From Calliopum simillimum (lineage: Eukaryota > Arthropoda > Insecta > Diptera > Lauxaniidae), in assembly GCA_951812925.1 (NCBI GenBank), contig OX638369.1:56372228-56436227 (forward strand): a DNA stretch of 64,000 nucleotides, read 5' to 3'. The notes below the pieces were generated by a model. The model ran no database searches. It saw only the letters and a program-made list of their open reading frames with translations, and was not told where the DNA came from. Position 1 is the stretch's first letter. Every line of letters begins with the position of its first letter. A program made the translations under genes and the position numbers. This document shows positions 1-11,589 of the stretch, in pieces.

Positions 1-66
1 GGAAGAAGAAGTCCTATCCAAAGTAGCTATAACCCCTTATAACCACCATATACGACTCGACTTACT

Positions 67-264
67 ATGGACCGTGGGAACGCGTTGCGCAGTGCATATT
101 TGTCAGGAGAACCTTCGAAATCCTGTCTTGGAATGGATCGTGGGTACGCGTTGCCCAAAGCGTATTTGTCAGGAGAACCTTCGAAATCCTGTCTTGGAAT
201 GGATCGTGGGTACGCGTTGCCCAAAGCGTATTTGTCAGGAGAACCTTCGAAATCCTGTCTTGGA
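67..264. repeat. Tandem repeat, 3 copies of 66 bp
   Basis: Three head-to-tail copies start at 67, 133 and 199, each beginning ATGGAYCGTGGG. Copies 2 and 3 are essentially identical; copy 1 differs at a few positions. The unit is 22 codons and stays open on both strands: the minus strand gives a PRQDFEGSPDKYAL repeat inside a 149-codon frame (27-476), the plus strand a YLSGEPSKSCLG repeat. I do not recognise either peptide. It may be a minisatellite or an internal coding repeat of a minus-strand gene fragment; the sequence cannot decide. Confidence 0.9.
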
Positions 265-479
265 TTGCTTTTGACCACTTTGCCATATACGTAACGTGAC
301 AGTAGGAGATTAAAGGGAAAATCCTCCATCTCTCCAAAAGTCACGCCCTTCCGCCTATCTGCTTTAGCGAGTAGTCGACAGCGACACTGCGGTCTGCCAA
401 TCACCTTTATCAGGGTTTGCCGCTGGGAGGCAGCAGGCAGCTTGGGTCCAGACATGGGGCAATGTCTAGCCAACAAACT

Positions 480-2820
480 CTCAAGTTCCGTTTTACCTTC
501 GATTCAAGTGTGGGAATAGGTAATAATTGCTAGGCGCCGCCAGGTCAGTACACCGGTTTATATTCGAATTTTGACTTTAATAACCCATCGGTGTCCAGAT
601 GCTTTTGGTCTGTGTATTCTTGGGGGTCCTACTAAACTGATGATAGACCAATTTCCTAGTATTTTTCCTAAATACACGGCCTATTTTCAACACACATTAA
701 ATTCATCTCATGCTTGTAATATTCGGATGTTTTTGTGATGGTTAGTGCATAAGCTAAACTGTATTTAATTCGGCTGATGGCGCTAAATGGTGCTGGATGC
801 AGTCTTTACTTATGCTCGTATACCGTTTTATTAATAATTTTTCAATGCTTTGGCTAAAGAGTTTTGCATACTCATACTTTTTAACGACCTATACAAATTT
901 TTTCAAGACTTAGACTTTTTTTGCTGCACAGCAATCAAACTATTATTCTGATTTCGCCCGATAATAGTGTAAATCTTCTCAATGGTTCCAACAACAGCTG
1001 CGTTGAGTATGTTTTTTGGCTCTACTTGTTGTTTTAGCAGTACATAACATAGAATGCACGTTGAGCTACATGCAAATTTTAGCGTCTTTTCCAATAGTTA
1101 TGGTTGCAAAGTTTTAGCTCTTCATTCGTACTGTACATAATATAGCGTTGATGGCTTATCGTAATGGATACTTTGATAACAACTGAACATAAAATGATGG
1201 ATAGATAATTAAGTGAAGAAAATATGTTCTCTGTGAACATTTAAAATCGACATTTTCAGCTAAGTTGAGCAACATTTTCAAAAAATTTCTCGTCGATGGC
1301 AAGACTGTCTCATTGCTGTCTTATCTTCACTATAATGGGATGCATTTCTTTAAAATGCAATTCAAATTCGTTGCTCTTAAAATATCAAATTTATTAAGGT
1401 GACCGCATCGAACTGCAATTCCAGTTCAATTCTTTTTCCGCTTTTTTCAATATTTCTGTTACGCTTTTTTTGTCGATATCGAACAGATGCATTTTTCCAT
1501 GCCATGCTTCACGTGAAAGTATCTTTTTCTGGATTTTTTTTTTTTTTTTTGATTTTTTCCTTCTTATTCTGTAATAGTTTTTCCTGTATTGTCTGTCTGT
1601 CATCGATCGCATCGAACAAAAATATTTTCTCCAAGGTGGCTAAGATGTGAAAACATATTAGTTACGCTTCGGCAATAATGAAGACATTATTAACTCATTT
1701 ATTGTGTTGCGTTTCCTTCTTACAATATCCCAATCAAGAGAAATTGTCAGTGTGTGTTTTCTTCTTGGGTATCTATGTGTATTTTTTACCTCATATCTCG
1801 AAACTCACATGCGTACGCCTTCTTTTTTTGTGTTCATTTGTTCTGTTTTTATCTCTTTTGTTCACATTTTATTTCTCGCTCACACTATTGCGTTGACAGC
1901 TTCATGGTCCTTTGTCGGTTTTGTGTTTGCAATCTTTGGCAACAATTTTGTCTCTGCTGCTGCTGTTAGGGACTTTTCATCATTCGTACATATTCTCGAC
2001 ATACTTATGTGACAGGGTGGGTGGCCTGAGGGTCTTTTGCAAAGAACTACTGCTGCTGCTGCCGCCGCTGTTGGGATTTCAAAAGGTGGTTATTTTATAT
2101 ATCATTAAACGTTTTGTACTTTTGTTTTTTGTTTTTACTTAATTCCACTTCACTTAATTAATGACTTGGGAATTTAGGTACCATATATGTGTTCAGGCAT
2201 ATATATGGTCTATACTAATATACTTTTCGATATACTAAGTAATGGGTATTATATCGAAAATCGCAGCTGTGGCATAAATTTCCAATATGTAGATAATTTA
2301 CACTGCAATGTCAGACTATCTGAGAACTGTCGTTTCTATCTTACTACGGTCTCACGCAGTCTCCATTCAATTTCAAGTTAGCTATTGCCCAGTGGTGCCA
2401 TATGGTTATTCGACCGATATAATTTTTTCAAATAAATGTAATCAATTCCACGCTATCAAGTAAACTTTCCGTAAAGACAAAACCTAATTTTATTGATTAC
2501 TGACAAAATACCAGCCAGTTAATATCTCTATAAGAATTTTAAAAACTTAGTATAAAAATAAATATTAAACTCAAGGTAAAATTTCCAATCGAAAATGCGC
2601 CGAACCAAAGTTGAACGTAGAGGTATGGTTCAGGTATCAGCTATTTGATCGACATCACTTTTTCAAATACATACCATCGATTTCACACCATCAAGAAAAC
2701 TTTTTGTGTAAACAGAAGCTAATTTTATACATAGATTATACATAGAATTGAATGAGCTTTCACATAGGGGGGTAGCCGAGGGCAATAAAATTTCGTCCAT
2801 ACAATTTGGCCCACCCTAAT
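480..2820. other. AT-rich non-coding stretch, no gene seen
   Basis: No frame longer than about 100 codons and no recognisable protein. It contains T-rich runs near 1530 and a short CTG/CCG triplet run near 2048-2072. The small ORFs overlap one another in all frames and look like chance. Confidence 0.6.
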
Positions 2821-2872
2821 GCATTTATACCAAACCTGCAGAGACACAATTATTTGTTTAACTTCTCGCCAG

Positions 2873-3004
2873 AGTCACCAAGAAATTGGATCCTCGTAAT
2901 GGCAAAAAAAGCAAAGGTTTCTGGCCAAAAGTAATATTTACAGCTGTGCAAATGAATACCTTTCGCATTATGGTGCAACAAACAGGCTCTGAAGTAACAC
3001 AGCG
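2873..3004 (+). CDS. Candidate internal exon of an unidentified host gene
   Basis: A 132-bp segment is bounded by a good splice acceptor (pyrimidine-rich tract ending TTCTCGCCAG at 2872) and a near-perfect donor (CG|GTAAGT at 3003-3010). Only one of the three frames is open, and it is open across the whole exon: one leading base, 43 codons, two trailing bases. The peptide begins VTKKLDPRNGKKSKGFWPKV and continues through MNTFRIMV to GSEVTQR. It is lysine-rich at the start and then hydrophobic, unlike the low-complexity chance ORFs nearby. I do not recognise the family. No partner exon was found in the window, so the flanking DNA would be intron. The call rests on splice signals plus frame openness only. 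Confidence 0.4.
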
Positions 3005-3547
3005 GTAAGTATCAAAACCTTTTACATATATGTCGGATTTGACCTAAAGTTATTTGCTGTGATGGTACTGGTCGATATTCTTTGCAGTTCTTTTGACTCT
3101 ATAAGCATTCAGCAAATAGCTTGAAGATTTCGCATTGGAGTATAGTCTTTAATGCACCAGGAAGTAATTTTACACATTGGAGGGCTTTCGAAGATGCTCT
3201 ATATTGCAAGATAAATCGAAATCCTCTATCCAATGTTGGAGTTCTGATGGCTGTGCATTTCTACTAGCCCGCTGCAAGTAGCTTCTTCTTCGATTTTCTT
3301 CTCCAGGCCTGCTGAGCACAATTCATCTGACTTACACCATTTTATTATTAACATGCATGTATCGGATGACACGTTGGGTTCAGTATTTGTTTTGTTAAAC
3401 TATGCACTGTTGTATATTGATGTCAGTCAATAATTGAACTACTAGAAACTCGAAATTTTAGATTCAGGCCGAAGAATATTCTCTTTTAATATTGTTTCAC
3501 TCAGTTGTTTTTCTAGATGTCTAGCTGCATGACAGGATATTATGTTA
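3005..3547. other. Non-coding stretch, possibly intron
   Basis: This follows the candidate donor at 3005. I see no ORF, repeat or RNA gene in it. Confidence 0.5.
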
Positions 3548-5222
3548 CACTGTGGAACAAAATTTGATCACCAAAAGTTTACTCGGATCGGACGCTGCGG
3601 GGTGAAAATATAGGCCAAATTAAAAGACCATTTGGCCCAGTTTGTTCAAATTGGCTCTAGTTTTTGAGAAAAAGGCGTTTGAATTTTGCACCTTGAATTA
3701 TGTGGTTTTTTCGATATATCTCGTAAGTTAACTGAGTTTTATTGCATTTGGTGGTAGGGTTTTGTTCGTCTCATCCATATCTACGCTTTCACTACCAAAT
3801 CAGTATTTTTGGATGTACTTTTGGCAAGTTAGAGCACAAAATTCCAAAAAAGTGATATTTTTCGCCTTTTATGCCATTCGACTTAATAGAAATCACCCGA
3901 GTGGTAGATTTATGCCTTTTAACCTATAGCCAAAATCCATACGAACACTTTGATATTATAAATGTTTTATATGGGCAAAAATTTCTCAAGTGAGCCACCT
4001 AAGAAATTAAACGTAAAAAAGGCTTTAACAAAATGATGTTTTATAACAACTAGTAAAGATTTTGTAAAAATGTTTTTTTTTAGAGATATTTAGCATAGGG
4101 AATAAAATGGTGTTTTTGATTTGTAAAAAAATTTTTCATTTATTATTGAAAATCTCTATTTCAAATAGGTACACAAAAATAATGCAGCTTCTTCGTCTCT
4201 GTGAAAACTATAAAAAATAGGTAAGCACTCTCCACTTTTCACGAAACTATATTTCAGATAAAAAATTGGGGTAATCGATATTGGTTCAAAAGTTATTAAC
4301 AATATAGTGATGTCGTGCAAGTCTTTTTTCAGCATTAGAGAAAAACACATATTCCTTAATTCTAAGCATTTTATGCCATATACACTTTTTTCGTAGGATG
4401 CCTTGTTTTTCTCTAATGCTGAAAAAAGACTTGCACGACATCACTATATTGTTAATAACTTTTGAACCAATATCGATTACCCAATTTTATGACATAGTTT
4501 CTTGACAAATGGAGAGTGCCCACATATTTTTTATAGTTTTCTCAGAGGCGGAGATGTTGCTTTAGTTTTATGTACCTATTTGAAATAATGATTTTCAATA
4601 ATAAATTAAAAATTTTGGTCCAAAAAAGAAGTACCATTTTATTTCCCGACCTATGCTAAATATCTCTTAACCCTTTCGACCCGGCTGGGACAATATATAT
4701 ATGTAAATTGGGATATATTGTCCCAGCCGGGTCGAAAGGGTTAAAAAAAACATTTTTATAATTTCTTAGGTGGCTCACGTGAGAAATTTTTGCCCACATG
4801 AAACATTTATTATATCAAAGTGTTCGTATGGATTTCGGCTAAAGGTTAAAAGGCATAGATCTACCACTCGGGTCATTTCTATTAAGCCGGATGTCATAAA
4901 AGGCGAAAAATATCACTTTTTTGGGAACTTTGTGCTCTAAACTTGCCAAAAGTGCATCCAAAAATACTGATTTGGAAATGAAAAAGTAGATATGGATGAG
5001 ACGAACAAAACCTTACCACCAAATGCAATAAAACTCAGTTAACTTACGAGATATACTGAAAAGACCACTTAATTCAAGGTGCAAAATTCAAACGTCCTTT
5101 TCTCGAAAACTAGAGCCTATTTGAACAAACTAGGCCAAATGGTCTTTTAATTTGGCCTATATTTTCACCCCGCAGCGTCCGATCCGAGTAAACTTTTGGT
5201 GACCAAATTTTGTTCCACAGTG
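3548..5222. mobile_element. Foldback 1: 1.67-kb palindromic element
   Basis: The sequence from 3548 (CACTGTGGAACAAAATTTG) inward is repeated in reverse complement ending at 5222. The two arms (about 3548-4350 and 4404-5222) match along nearly their whole length with scattered differences. A spacer of about 55 bp separates them around 4375. Left and right flanks TTATGTTA (3540-3547) and TTATTTAA (5223-5230) match at 6 of 8 positions, which with CA...TG ends suggests an old hAT-type 8-bp target duplication. There is no transposase; ORFs in the arms (e.g. 4156-4350, minus) are by-products. This is a non-autonomous foldback or giant-TIR element. Confidence 0.85.
4671..4740. mobile_element. 70-bp TTAA-flanked hairpin MITE nested in foldback 1
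   Basis: Near-perfect inverted ends (CCCTTTCGACCCGGCTGGGA ... complement) are separated by a short AT-rich loop and flanked on both sides by TTAA (4667-4670, 4741-4744). The corresponding point of the opposite arm (about 4078-4090) lacks this segment and shows the empty site, so it inserted after the palindrome formed. TTAA duplication is the hallmark of the piggyBac superfamily. Confidence 0.8.
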
Positions 5223-5262
5223 TTATTTAAGACTTGTGCAGATTTTTTAATTATAATTTATA

Positions 5263-6016
5263 CGTAGGCTGCTATAGATATTTCTCGCCTAGGCAACACT
5301 AATTTCAATAGCTGAAATCTGGCAACACCATAATAAAGTTTGACATTTTTTAGCATAAACGTAGTCAGAACGTTTTGACGTACGACAATCATTTGTGTTG
5401 TTTACAGTGACTTGAAAAAATCAATTTGGCAAAAAAATGGAATTAACTCGTGAACATTTTCGTGCGATCATTTTTCACAACTTTTGACGTAGATTATCAC
5501 GAAAGAGTGCATCGCTAAACTTAAATCTTTGTATGGCGATGAAGAACCATCCTATAGCACTGTGAAAAACTGGTTTAATGAATTCAATCGCGGCCGACGC
5601 TTGCTCAAACACGAATTCCGTGAAGATCGTTCAAAAACGGCCGTTGTGCCAGAGAACATTGATGCCGTGCGTGAACTGATAATGCAAGATCGTCATGTGA
5701 CATACCGTTAGATATAGGCATTCTTGGGCATTAGTTCCACTGCAATACATTTGATTTTGCATGAACACATAGTTGTAAAAAACTTTTGTTCTCGTTGGAT
5801 ACCCCATAATTTATCAATCGCTTAAATTATCAAAAAAAATTATTAAAATATTAATTTTCTTAACTCACTGTAAACAAAACAAATAGCACTTGTATGTACA
5901 TCAAAACGTTTTGAGTACGTTTATGCTAAAAAATGTCAATCTTTATTATGGTGTTGCCAGATTTTAGCTATTGACATTAGTGTTGTATAGGCCAGAAATA
6001 TATATAGCAGCCCACG
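5263..6016 (+). mobile_element. Internally deleted mariner with long (~150 bp) TIRs
   Basis: Inverted termini of roughly 150 bp (5263-5413 and 5868-6016) carry shared blocks such as CTGGCAACACCATAATAAAG and TTTAGCATAAACGTA. TA dinucleotides flank both ends (5261-5262, 6017-6018), as expected for Tc1/mariner. Only the first third of a transposase gene remains between them (see 5437-5830). A complete mariner is about 1.3 kb; this copy is about 750 bp, so roughly 500 bp including the catalytic core have been lost. Confidence 0.85.
5437..5830 (+). pseudogene. Mariner transposase remnant (N-terminal HTH region)
   Basis: ATG at 5437 lies just inside the left TIR. The reading gives a mariner-type N-terminus with the first helix-turn-helix, broken by an in-frame TGA about 17 codons in. 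After a frameshift comes a 60-codon open stretch (5529-5711) including YGDEEPSYSTVKNWFNEF and NRGRR, typical of the linker between the two HTH motifs. Further stops (near 5709 and 5715) interrupt the second HTH, followed by a WIPHNL-like motif near 5795-5820. All three catalytic Asp residues of the DD34D core are absent because the frame is deleted into the right TIR. It resembles irritans/mellifera-group mariners from memory; the exact subgroup is uncertain. Confidence 0.85.
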
Positions 6017-6018
6017 TA

Positions 6019-8955
6019 TCCATAGAGCGTACCTCATGATCTGTGGCATATTAATGCCTGTGGAGTATTTGATGCTTAAAATAATTCACTCATACGAATG
6101 TATTCAGATAAATATCATTAGAATGTTCTTTAAAAAGGTGAATAGATCTAAACATATTCAATTTGTTTTCCTTAAGTAATCCATTAAAATGCCCTTATAT
6201 GTTAACTAAGAAAAAAAAGAACACAAGTAAATCTGAGCTCAGAATAAAGACACTGAAACTGATAGATAATTATAAACACAACTAAGTAATACGTTCAAGT
6301 AGGCTTTGGGATTTTCTTTTGTTGTTCCTTTTTAATTATGCGCATGCGCAAACGAACTAAAGATTGCAGTTAAATTGAGATACATTCGTAATCCCATAGG
6401 ATTTAAATAGGGCAAAAAAAACAAATACCTAAACACGAAAGCAGCTTAACTGCAAAATACCTGTCCTCTGTGATGAGATGTAGTCTTCATGCAAGAGATG
6501 ATACATATTATTGAATAGCATCTTACAGATGCTCATCATGGAAACAAACATATAAACAAAGGTCGCATCAATGCAGCATACTTAGCTTTTTTGAATTACA
6601 TACTTACATTTGAAATCAGATATATCCAGTGAAACAACTGCCACAAACATTGAGAATACTGCCAAATGTATCTACTTCCTGTTCGTTTGATAAAAATTCT
6701 GTTACAGTGTTGGTAATATCCTTAGAGATTAACTGAATAGGATTTTAATAGAACTTTGTTCTAACGCTCATATTTATCATTAAACTGATTGAAATGACGA
6801 TACTTCTTGAAAACTTTTATCAAAAAAAAAAAAAATTAATAAGTACGTAAAGCTCTGAGATTTGTAAATATTGAAATGCTTGGGATGTCGATATGGGATG
6901 TACCGATTCTTTTGAAGTTATAATAAGCTTCGATAAAAAGACTCCAAATAATTTCCTGATAACAACTACGCACTGACAATTTTTGATTCATATCTAAGAT
7001 TTAAGATTTCCATCTTTGAATTGTGATGCAATCGAACACATGTTGTTTACATTTACCACACTTTTTATAACACTTTAAGCACTCATGCTCCTCATAGCAC
7101 TGTAATCAAAAAGGAACTTGCTTTCTTGCACTGCACTCAAACTAACATTCGGCTGTAACTCGTTATGCCGGCCTTCTAATGCTACATGTAATCTATAATT
7201 CTGTTCAAAGTGTGAAAAACTCTCTGACAGAAAAGTGGCATAACATTCGAATAATATTTATAGGATTTGGCGGTATCACTTCTAAAACATTCCAAATGGT
7301 TTCATATGGAAACATCGCTTTGATTGGCTATAGGTCTAGGATCGTACAACGACTACATTGTCAACGCTTCGGCAAAACTTTTCCATATCCCTTTCAACTT
7401 TTGTTCTTCAATTAAATGAAGTAAATTTTTCAAAATGGTTCCGTAAATTCCAGCTCACAAAAGGATTTGAAAAAGCGGTATTATTGTAAAATATCGATCA
7501 AAAGAAGCTTTCTAACCTTTCCGGAAAATTTTTCACTAAACACAGAACGAAAATATCTGCCGGAAGAGCTGTCTTTCTTCAGAATATTTCAAAGTCTGGA
7601 AAGAACCCTTGAGATATGGTAAGCACATTTTTCAATTCCAATTCTCTTGGCATTGTCTTGTCAAAACCTGTCTAATGAGACAGCGACCAGTAAAATAGAT
7701 AATTTCTCATCGACGGAATAGTTTCTCCTTTCCGGTTTTTTAAATATTTACCGCATCAAGTAGAGGGACATTTATTTCGAAAGATTTTTGCTACCCATTC
7801 TCATATTATCTGCATGTCGTCTGCGGTCTTCTAGGCGGTCGCTGAAGGTCCATTGAATGTCATAATTAGTTGAGTCAAGATCTGAGGATCGGCCAGTATT
7901 ATCTTTAATAGGATTGAGGATAGCCAACAAAACTGGTGCACAATCGACAAAGGCTCCAAGGGAGCTCAAAAGCTTTCCGGAGTGTGCGGCTTCACATTTG
8001 AAGGGAATAATGAACTCGTCTATGCAACCCAGTAGAAGTAGTCAATGGTGGTAATACCATTCATTTATCACTTCAAAGAATACTATATATATCTACTTAC
8101 TCGTACATATATGTATATTTGTCTGATGTCGATATAATTATTCTTTAAGTTGAAGACAGACAGCACTAACTTACCTAATAAGCAAACTGCTGTTTAATTG
8201 TGAGAATGTCAACGACTTTTTGTCGCTCGCTGTTGCTTTCAACTGGTGCTGCTGATGCTGCCTACAATGAAGTGTCACAGCCGCTACTACTGCTGTGTTG
8301 TAAATTTTTTTATAATTCGATTTTTTTTGGGTCCTAGCACCCCTGCGGTTACTTGCATCTTTATCACTTAATTTTCGTCTGCTTGCACTGTGGACAAATC
8401 TTCATCTTTCATGCTCTTCGGTGGTCAAAGTCATGTGAGAGACTCACATACCTACTAACTATCAAGGTTGAAGAAGTTGTCTTTTGATGGGATGTCATGC
8501 GGCGAGAACTAGTTGAATCAACAACATCTCTAAGGCTGTAGTATGTAGCAGCAAAACCATAAGAGTGTAATCTTTTAAATGTTTAATGGGCTACCGTGTG
8601 TTGCTGCAAGTGGAGTTGTGAACAGAGGGTAGAGAACACCAGCTGACTGCCAGACCAACCGCATATACTACTTACATATATAGAGGAAAGACAAAAAAGC
8701 GGATATATTGTTTGAAACAAAAAAAAAGATTGACCGACAAATCGATATTTTGGTAGATACTAAGATGACCACCCAAAGTAATGAGAAGAACTCTTGAACT
8801 GCTCAAATCTTGCCGTCAATGAATGATTGTTGTTGAGTGGATTTTTGAGGCTTGTGGAAATAATTTCTGAAATATACAAGAATTTTTAATAAATTGATTG
8901 AAAGTTTTTGGTACTGACTAAATCAGATTTCAAACTTTGAAATAAATCCTTTAGA
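6019..8955. other. AT-rich stretch without supported features
   Basis: Nearly 3 kb with no frame above 80 codons, no tRNA-like fold and no clear inverted or tandem repeat. A few CTG/GCT triplets occur near 8240-8300. It could be intronic. Confidence 0.55.
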
Positions 8956-9105
8956 CTACTGGGTGGGGGTGAAAAGAACCCTCCTTGACCATCAGAATAC
9001 ACTGCGATCGCAAAAAATATTATGGTGCCTTATAGCCCATTCATATTTAGGCAGACATATCAAATTTCAGCGCGATACAGCCATTTGTTTTATTTTGACA
9101 GCCAA

Positions 9106-9731
9106 TTTTTATATCCTACAGCCAGGGTATATTCACTTTGTCCTTCCATTTGTAACGCGGAAAAGGAGGAGTGGCAGATATAGAAAAGCATATATATTCT
9201 TGATCAGCGTCTCCTCCTGAGCTGGCTGGCTTGATGTGTGTGGAAATAATTTTTTTGGGAGAACTGGACAAGATAATTCAATGAAATTTTGTACCTGCCT
9301 CCGCCGTGGAAGTTAGCTCGTGGGATTTAAAATGAGCGAAATTGGTCAATGGACACGCCTACCGCCCATACAAAAAATATGTTCAAAATTCAACTTTAGG
9401 AATATTTTTCATTACAATGCAACCAGAATACATATAAATACTACAAATTGTAAGCGCAAGTTCTGAGCAAAAACTGGGCGAATTCAAGAAATAGGGTGTG
9501 GCACCTCCTATAAAAGAAGAGTTTCAAAATGCTTTACTTAATGTTTTTTTTGAGATAATCAAACTTAATTTCACTCAGACACTAAGAACTTTAAGTGCAA
9601 GCTCTGAGCAAAAACTGGGTGAACTCAGACAAAAGAGGGCGTGGCAACACACGTATAAGTAAAATTTGTCAAAATACTGCACTGTAGGGTATTTAATGTT
9701 TGGCCAGGCTAAAGGTTACACCTTTACCAAG
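9106..9731 (+). mobile_element. Helitron-like (DINE-1/INE-1 type) element, copy 1
   Basis: It starts with a decayed TTTTTATACCC-type end (ATTTTTATATCC) and has the family's TATTCACTTTGTCCTTCC block and TATATATTCTTGATCAGCG block. Repeated internal modules end in GGCGTGGCA...CCCATATAAG-like strings. It ends with a TTTGGCCAGGCTAAA hairpin followed about 13 nt later by CCAAG, a decayed CTAG. It inserted into the mariner at 8960-10607. It encodes nothing. Confidence 0.75.
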
Positions 9732-10079
9732 TAAATAGTTGTTGACTTGTTTGGCATCATGTTGAGTATGAAAAAAAGAAGATGTCAACATACATTGACG
9801 AAACGTCGGCAAATAATTGAATTTTAATGTTTTGATTTAAAATTTGCAATTAAAAAGAATTGGTTAGTAAATCTTTCAAACAACAAAAATTAAAAATTAA
9901 AACTAAGCCAAAATAAATACGTAAAAACGTATTTCGTTCTCTCATAAAACATTATTTTTTGAGAGGCAAAACGGCGAAGGAAACAAAAGAAAAGTTGGAT
10001 AAATATATTGGGTAAGTGCTCCTTCAGATTACACCTTAAAATATTGGTTTCGAAAGTTTCATGGTAGCTGAACTCCACT

Positions 10080-10520
10080 GCCTATTAAGTCCGCAGCGGC
10101 AGGTCATGGCGTCGGTTTTCTGGGATTGCTATTTCATTCTCTTCGTAGACTATCTCGAAAAGGGGTAACCATCAACAGCGAGTATTACTGTGCATTATTG
10201 AGGCGATTGAAGGCCGAAATCGCTGCGAAATGGCCTCACGTGAAGCCACAACACAATGCGCCGGCACACAAGAGCATCACAACCATGGCTAAAATCAACG
10301 ATTTAGGGCTCGAATTTCTTCCCCATCCACCTTATTCGCCCAATTTGGCTCACTCGAACTATTATCTGTTCCCAAGCCTCAAAAGATGACTCATCAATAA
10401 AAATGTCAGCTCGCATGAGGAGATCATCGATGCCGGAGTATTTTGCAGACCTTCCGGAAATCGGTTGTCAAAACAAAACAAATGGCTGTATCGCGCTGAA
10501 ATTTGACATGCCTGCCGAAA
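10080..10520 (+). pseudogene. Mariner transposase remnant (C-terminal catalytic half)
   Basis: The frame around 10095-10170 carries the mariner block VMASVFWD...DYLEKG. A one-base shift near 10163 moves the remainder into the frame of the 10126-10389 ORF, which continues with TINSEYY-like residues, LKAEIAAKWPH, then NAPAHKS and a HPPYSP motif. The usual HDNAPxH motif is HNAPAH here: the codon for the second catalytic Asp is missing. The PSDY motif reads HSNY, so the third catalytic Asp is Asn. A TGA at about 10387 interrupts the C-terminus. The product cannot be an active DD34D transposase. Family assignment by motif is strong. Confidence 0.85.
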
Positions 10521-10607
10521 TATGAATGGACTTAAAGGCACCATAATATTTTTTGCGATCGCAGCGCATTCTGGCGGTCAAGGAGGTTACTTATAACCCC
10601 ACCTTAA

Positions 10608-11589
10608 AAAGGGTTAAGTAATAAAAGTTAAAAAAAACCTTTCATAAAAAAGTTTTAAGATAAAAGTGACAAAAAACTTAAACATTTTTTTTTTTTTCAT
10701 TTATTTTTTAAACTTTTATAATTTTTTTTTTTTGCACTTTGCAAAACTTTTTTAGTTAAAAGTATAAGAGTTGCAAGGTCTGGAGTTGCAGCAACATTTT
10801 GTCAATGAAAGCAACAAATGCATAGGGTGTGATCAAATCAATGAATGAACGCAGATTCTGAAATTCAACTTCCTAGTGCGGTGATGTGATCTTTAAGATA
10901 AACAATTCGTATTTGTCGAATAAAATACAAAGTTCCCAACAAAATTCTAATACCCAAAAATATCAATGGCATTGTGTACGCAGAATAACTTAAAAGGGCA
11001 CAACTTGACAAGGAGCATCTTCAGTTTTGCGCTTCGCTTTGTTGTGCTGTTACCATTCGTTATCATTTAGCGCAATCGAAATCTCATCATTCATAAAAGT
11101 TAATCATTGGAAAATCACTTCCTTTTTTCGGCAAAAATTTGCCTTTGGGCAACTTTTTTTTTTTCCTGAACAACATCGAATCATTCCGAACAAAGCAAAT
11201 ATCTACTATTTGGGCATTTAGTATGAGCAATCTCAAGATGGAACAACTTAAGTAAACAAATTGTGAAAATGTGCAAACATTCAAAATGTAACATATATTT
11301 AAACACTTGTATGTATGTATGCGAATTTAGAGTATATAGTTCAATACATAAGACCATTGTTGTAAAAACGGTATAACAAGATACGAAAGAATGTAAAAAA
11401 AATAGTAGAAAATAGAAGCGTTTGTCTTCGGCAAATACGGATAAATTTTGCATGTCGGACGGTTCATTAAAAAATTTTCCATTCGAATCGGTGATATGTT
11501 CGGAAAAACATATTTTGTCCTGAAGCTATTTACTGGAATAACAAAAAAATGTTCAAAAATTTCCGATTTAATTAAAAAAAAAAAAAAAA
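10608..11589. other. AT-rich stretch with long A/T runs, no gene
   Basis: Poly-T and poly-A runs occur near 10687-10735, 11155 and 11574-11588. The 60-97-codon ORFs at 11027-11620 overlap on both strands, are Phe/Tyr/Leu-rich and look like AT-composition artefacts. Confidence 0.55.

Larger units (their letters stand above)
8960..10607 (+). mobile_element. Decayed mariner, interrupted by a Helitron-like element
   Basis: About 140 bp at 8960-9103 recur in reverse complement at about 10462-10607. Shared blocks include CTCCTTGACC, CTGCGATCGCAAAAAATATTATGGTGCC and AAATTTCAGCGCGATACAGCC. These long TIRs bracket a transposase remnant (10080-10520). A Helitron-like element (9106-9731) begins within a few bases of the inner edge of the left TIR. 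The N-terminal half of the transposase cannot be found, so this is an old, deleted copy of a mariner lineage different from the one at 5.3 kb. Terminal coordinates are accurate to about 5 bp. Confidence 0.8.
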
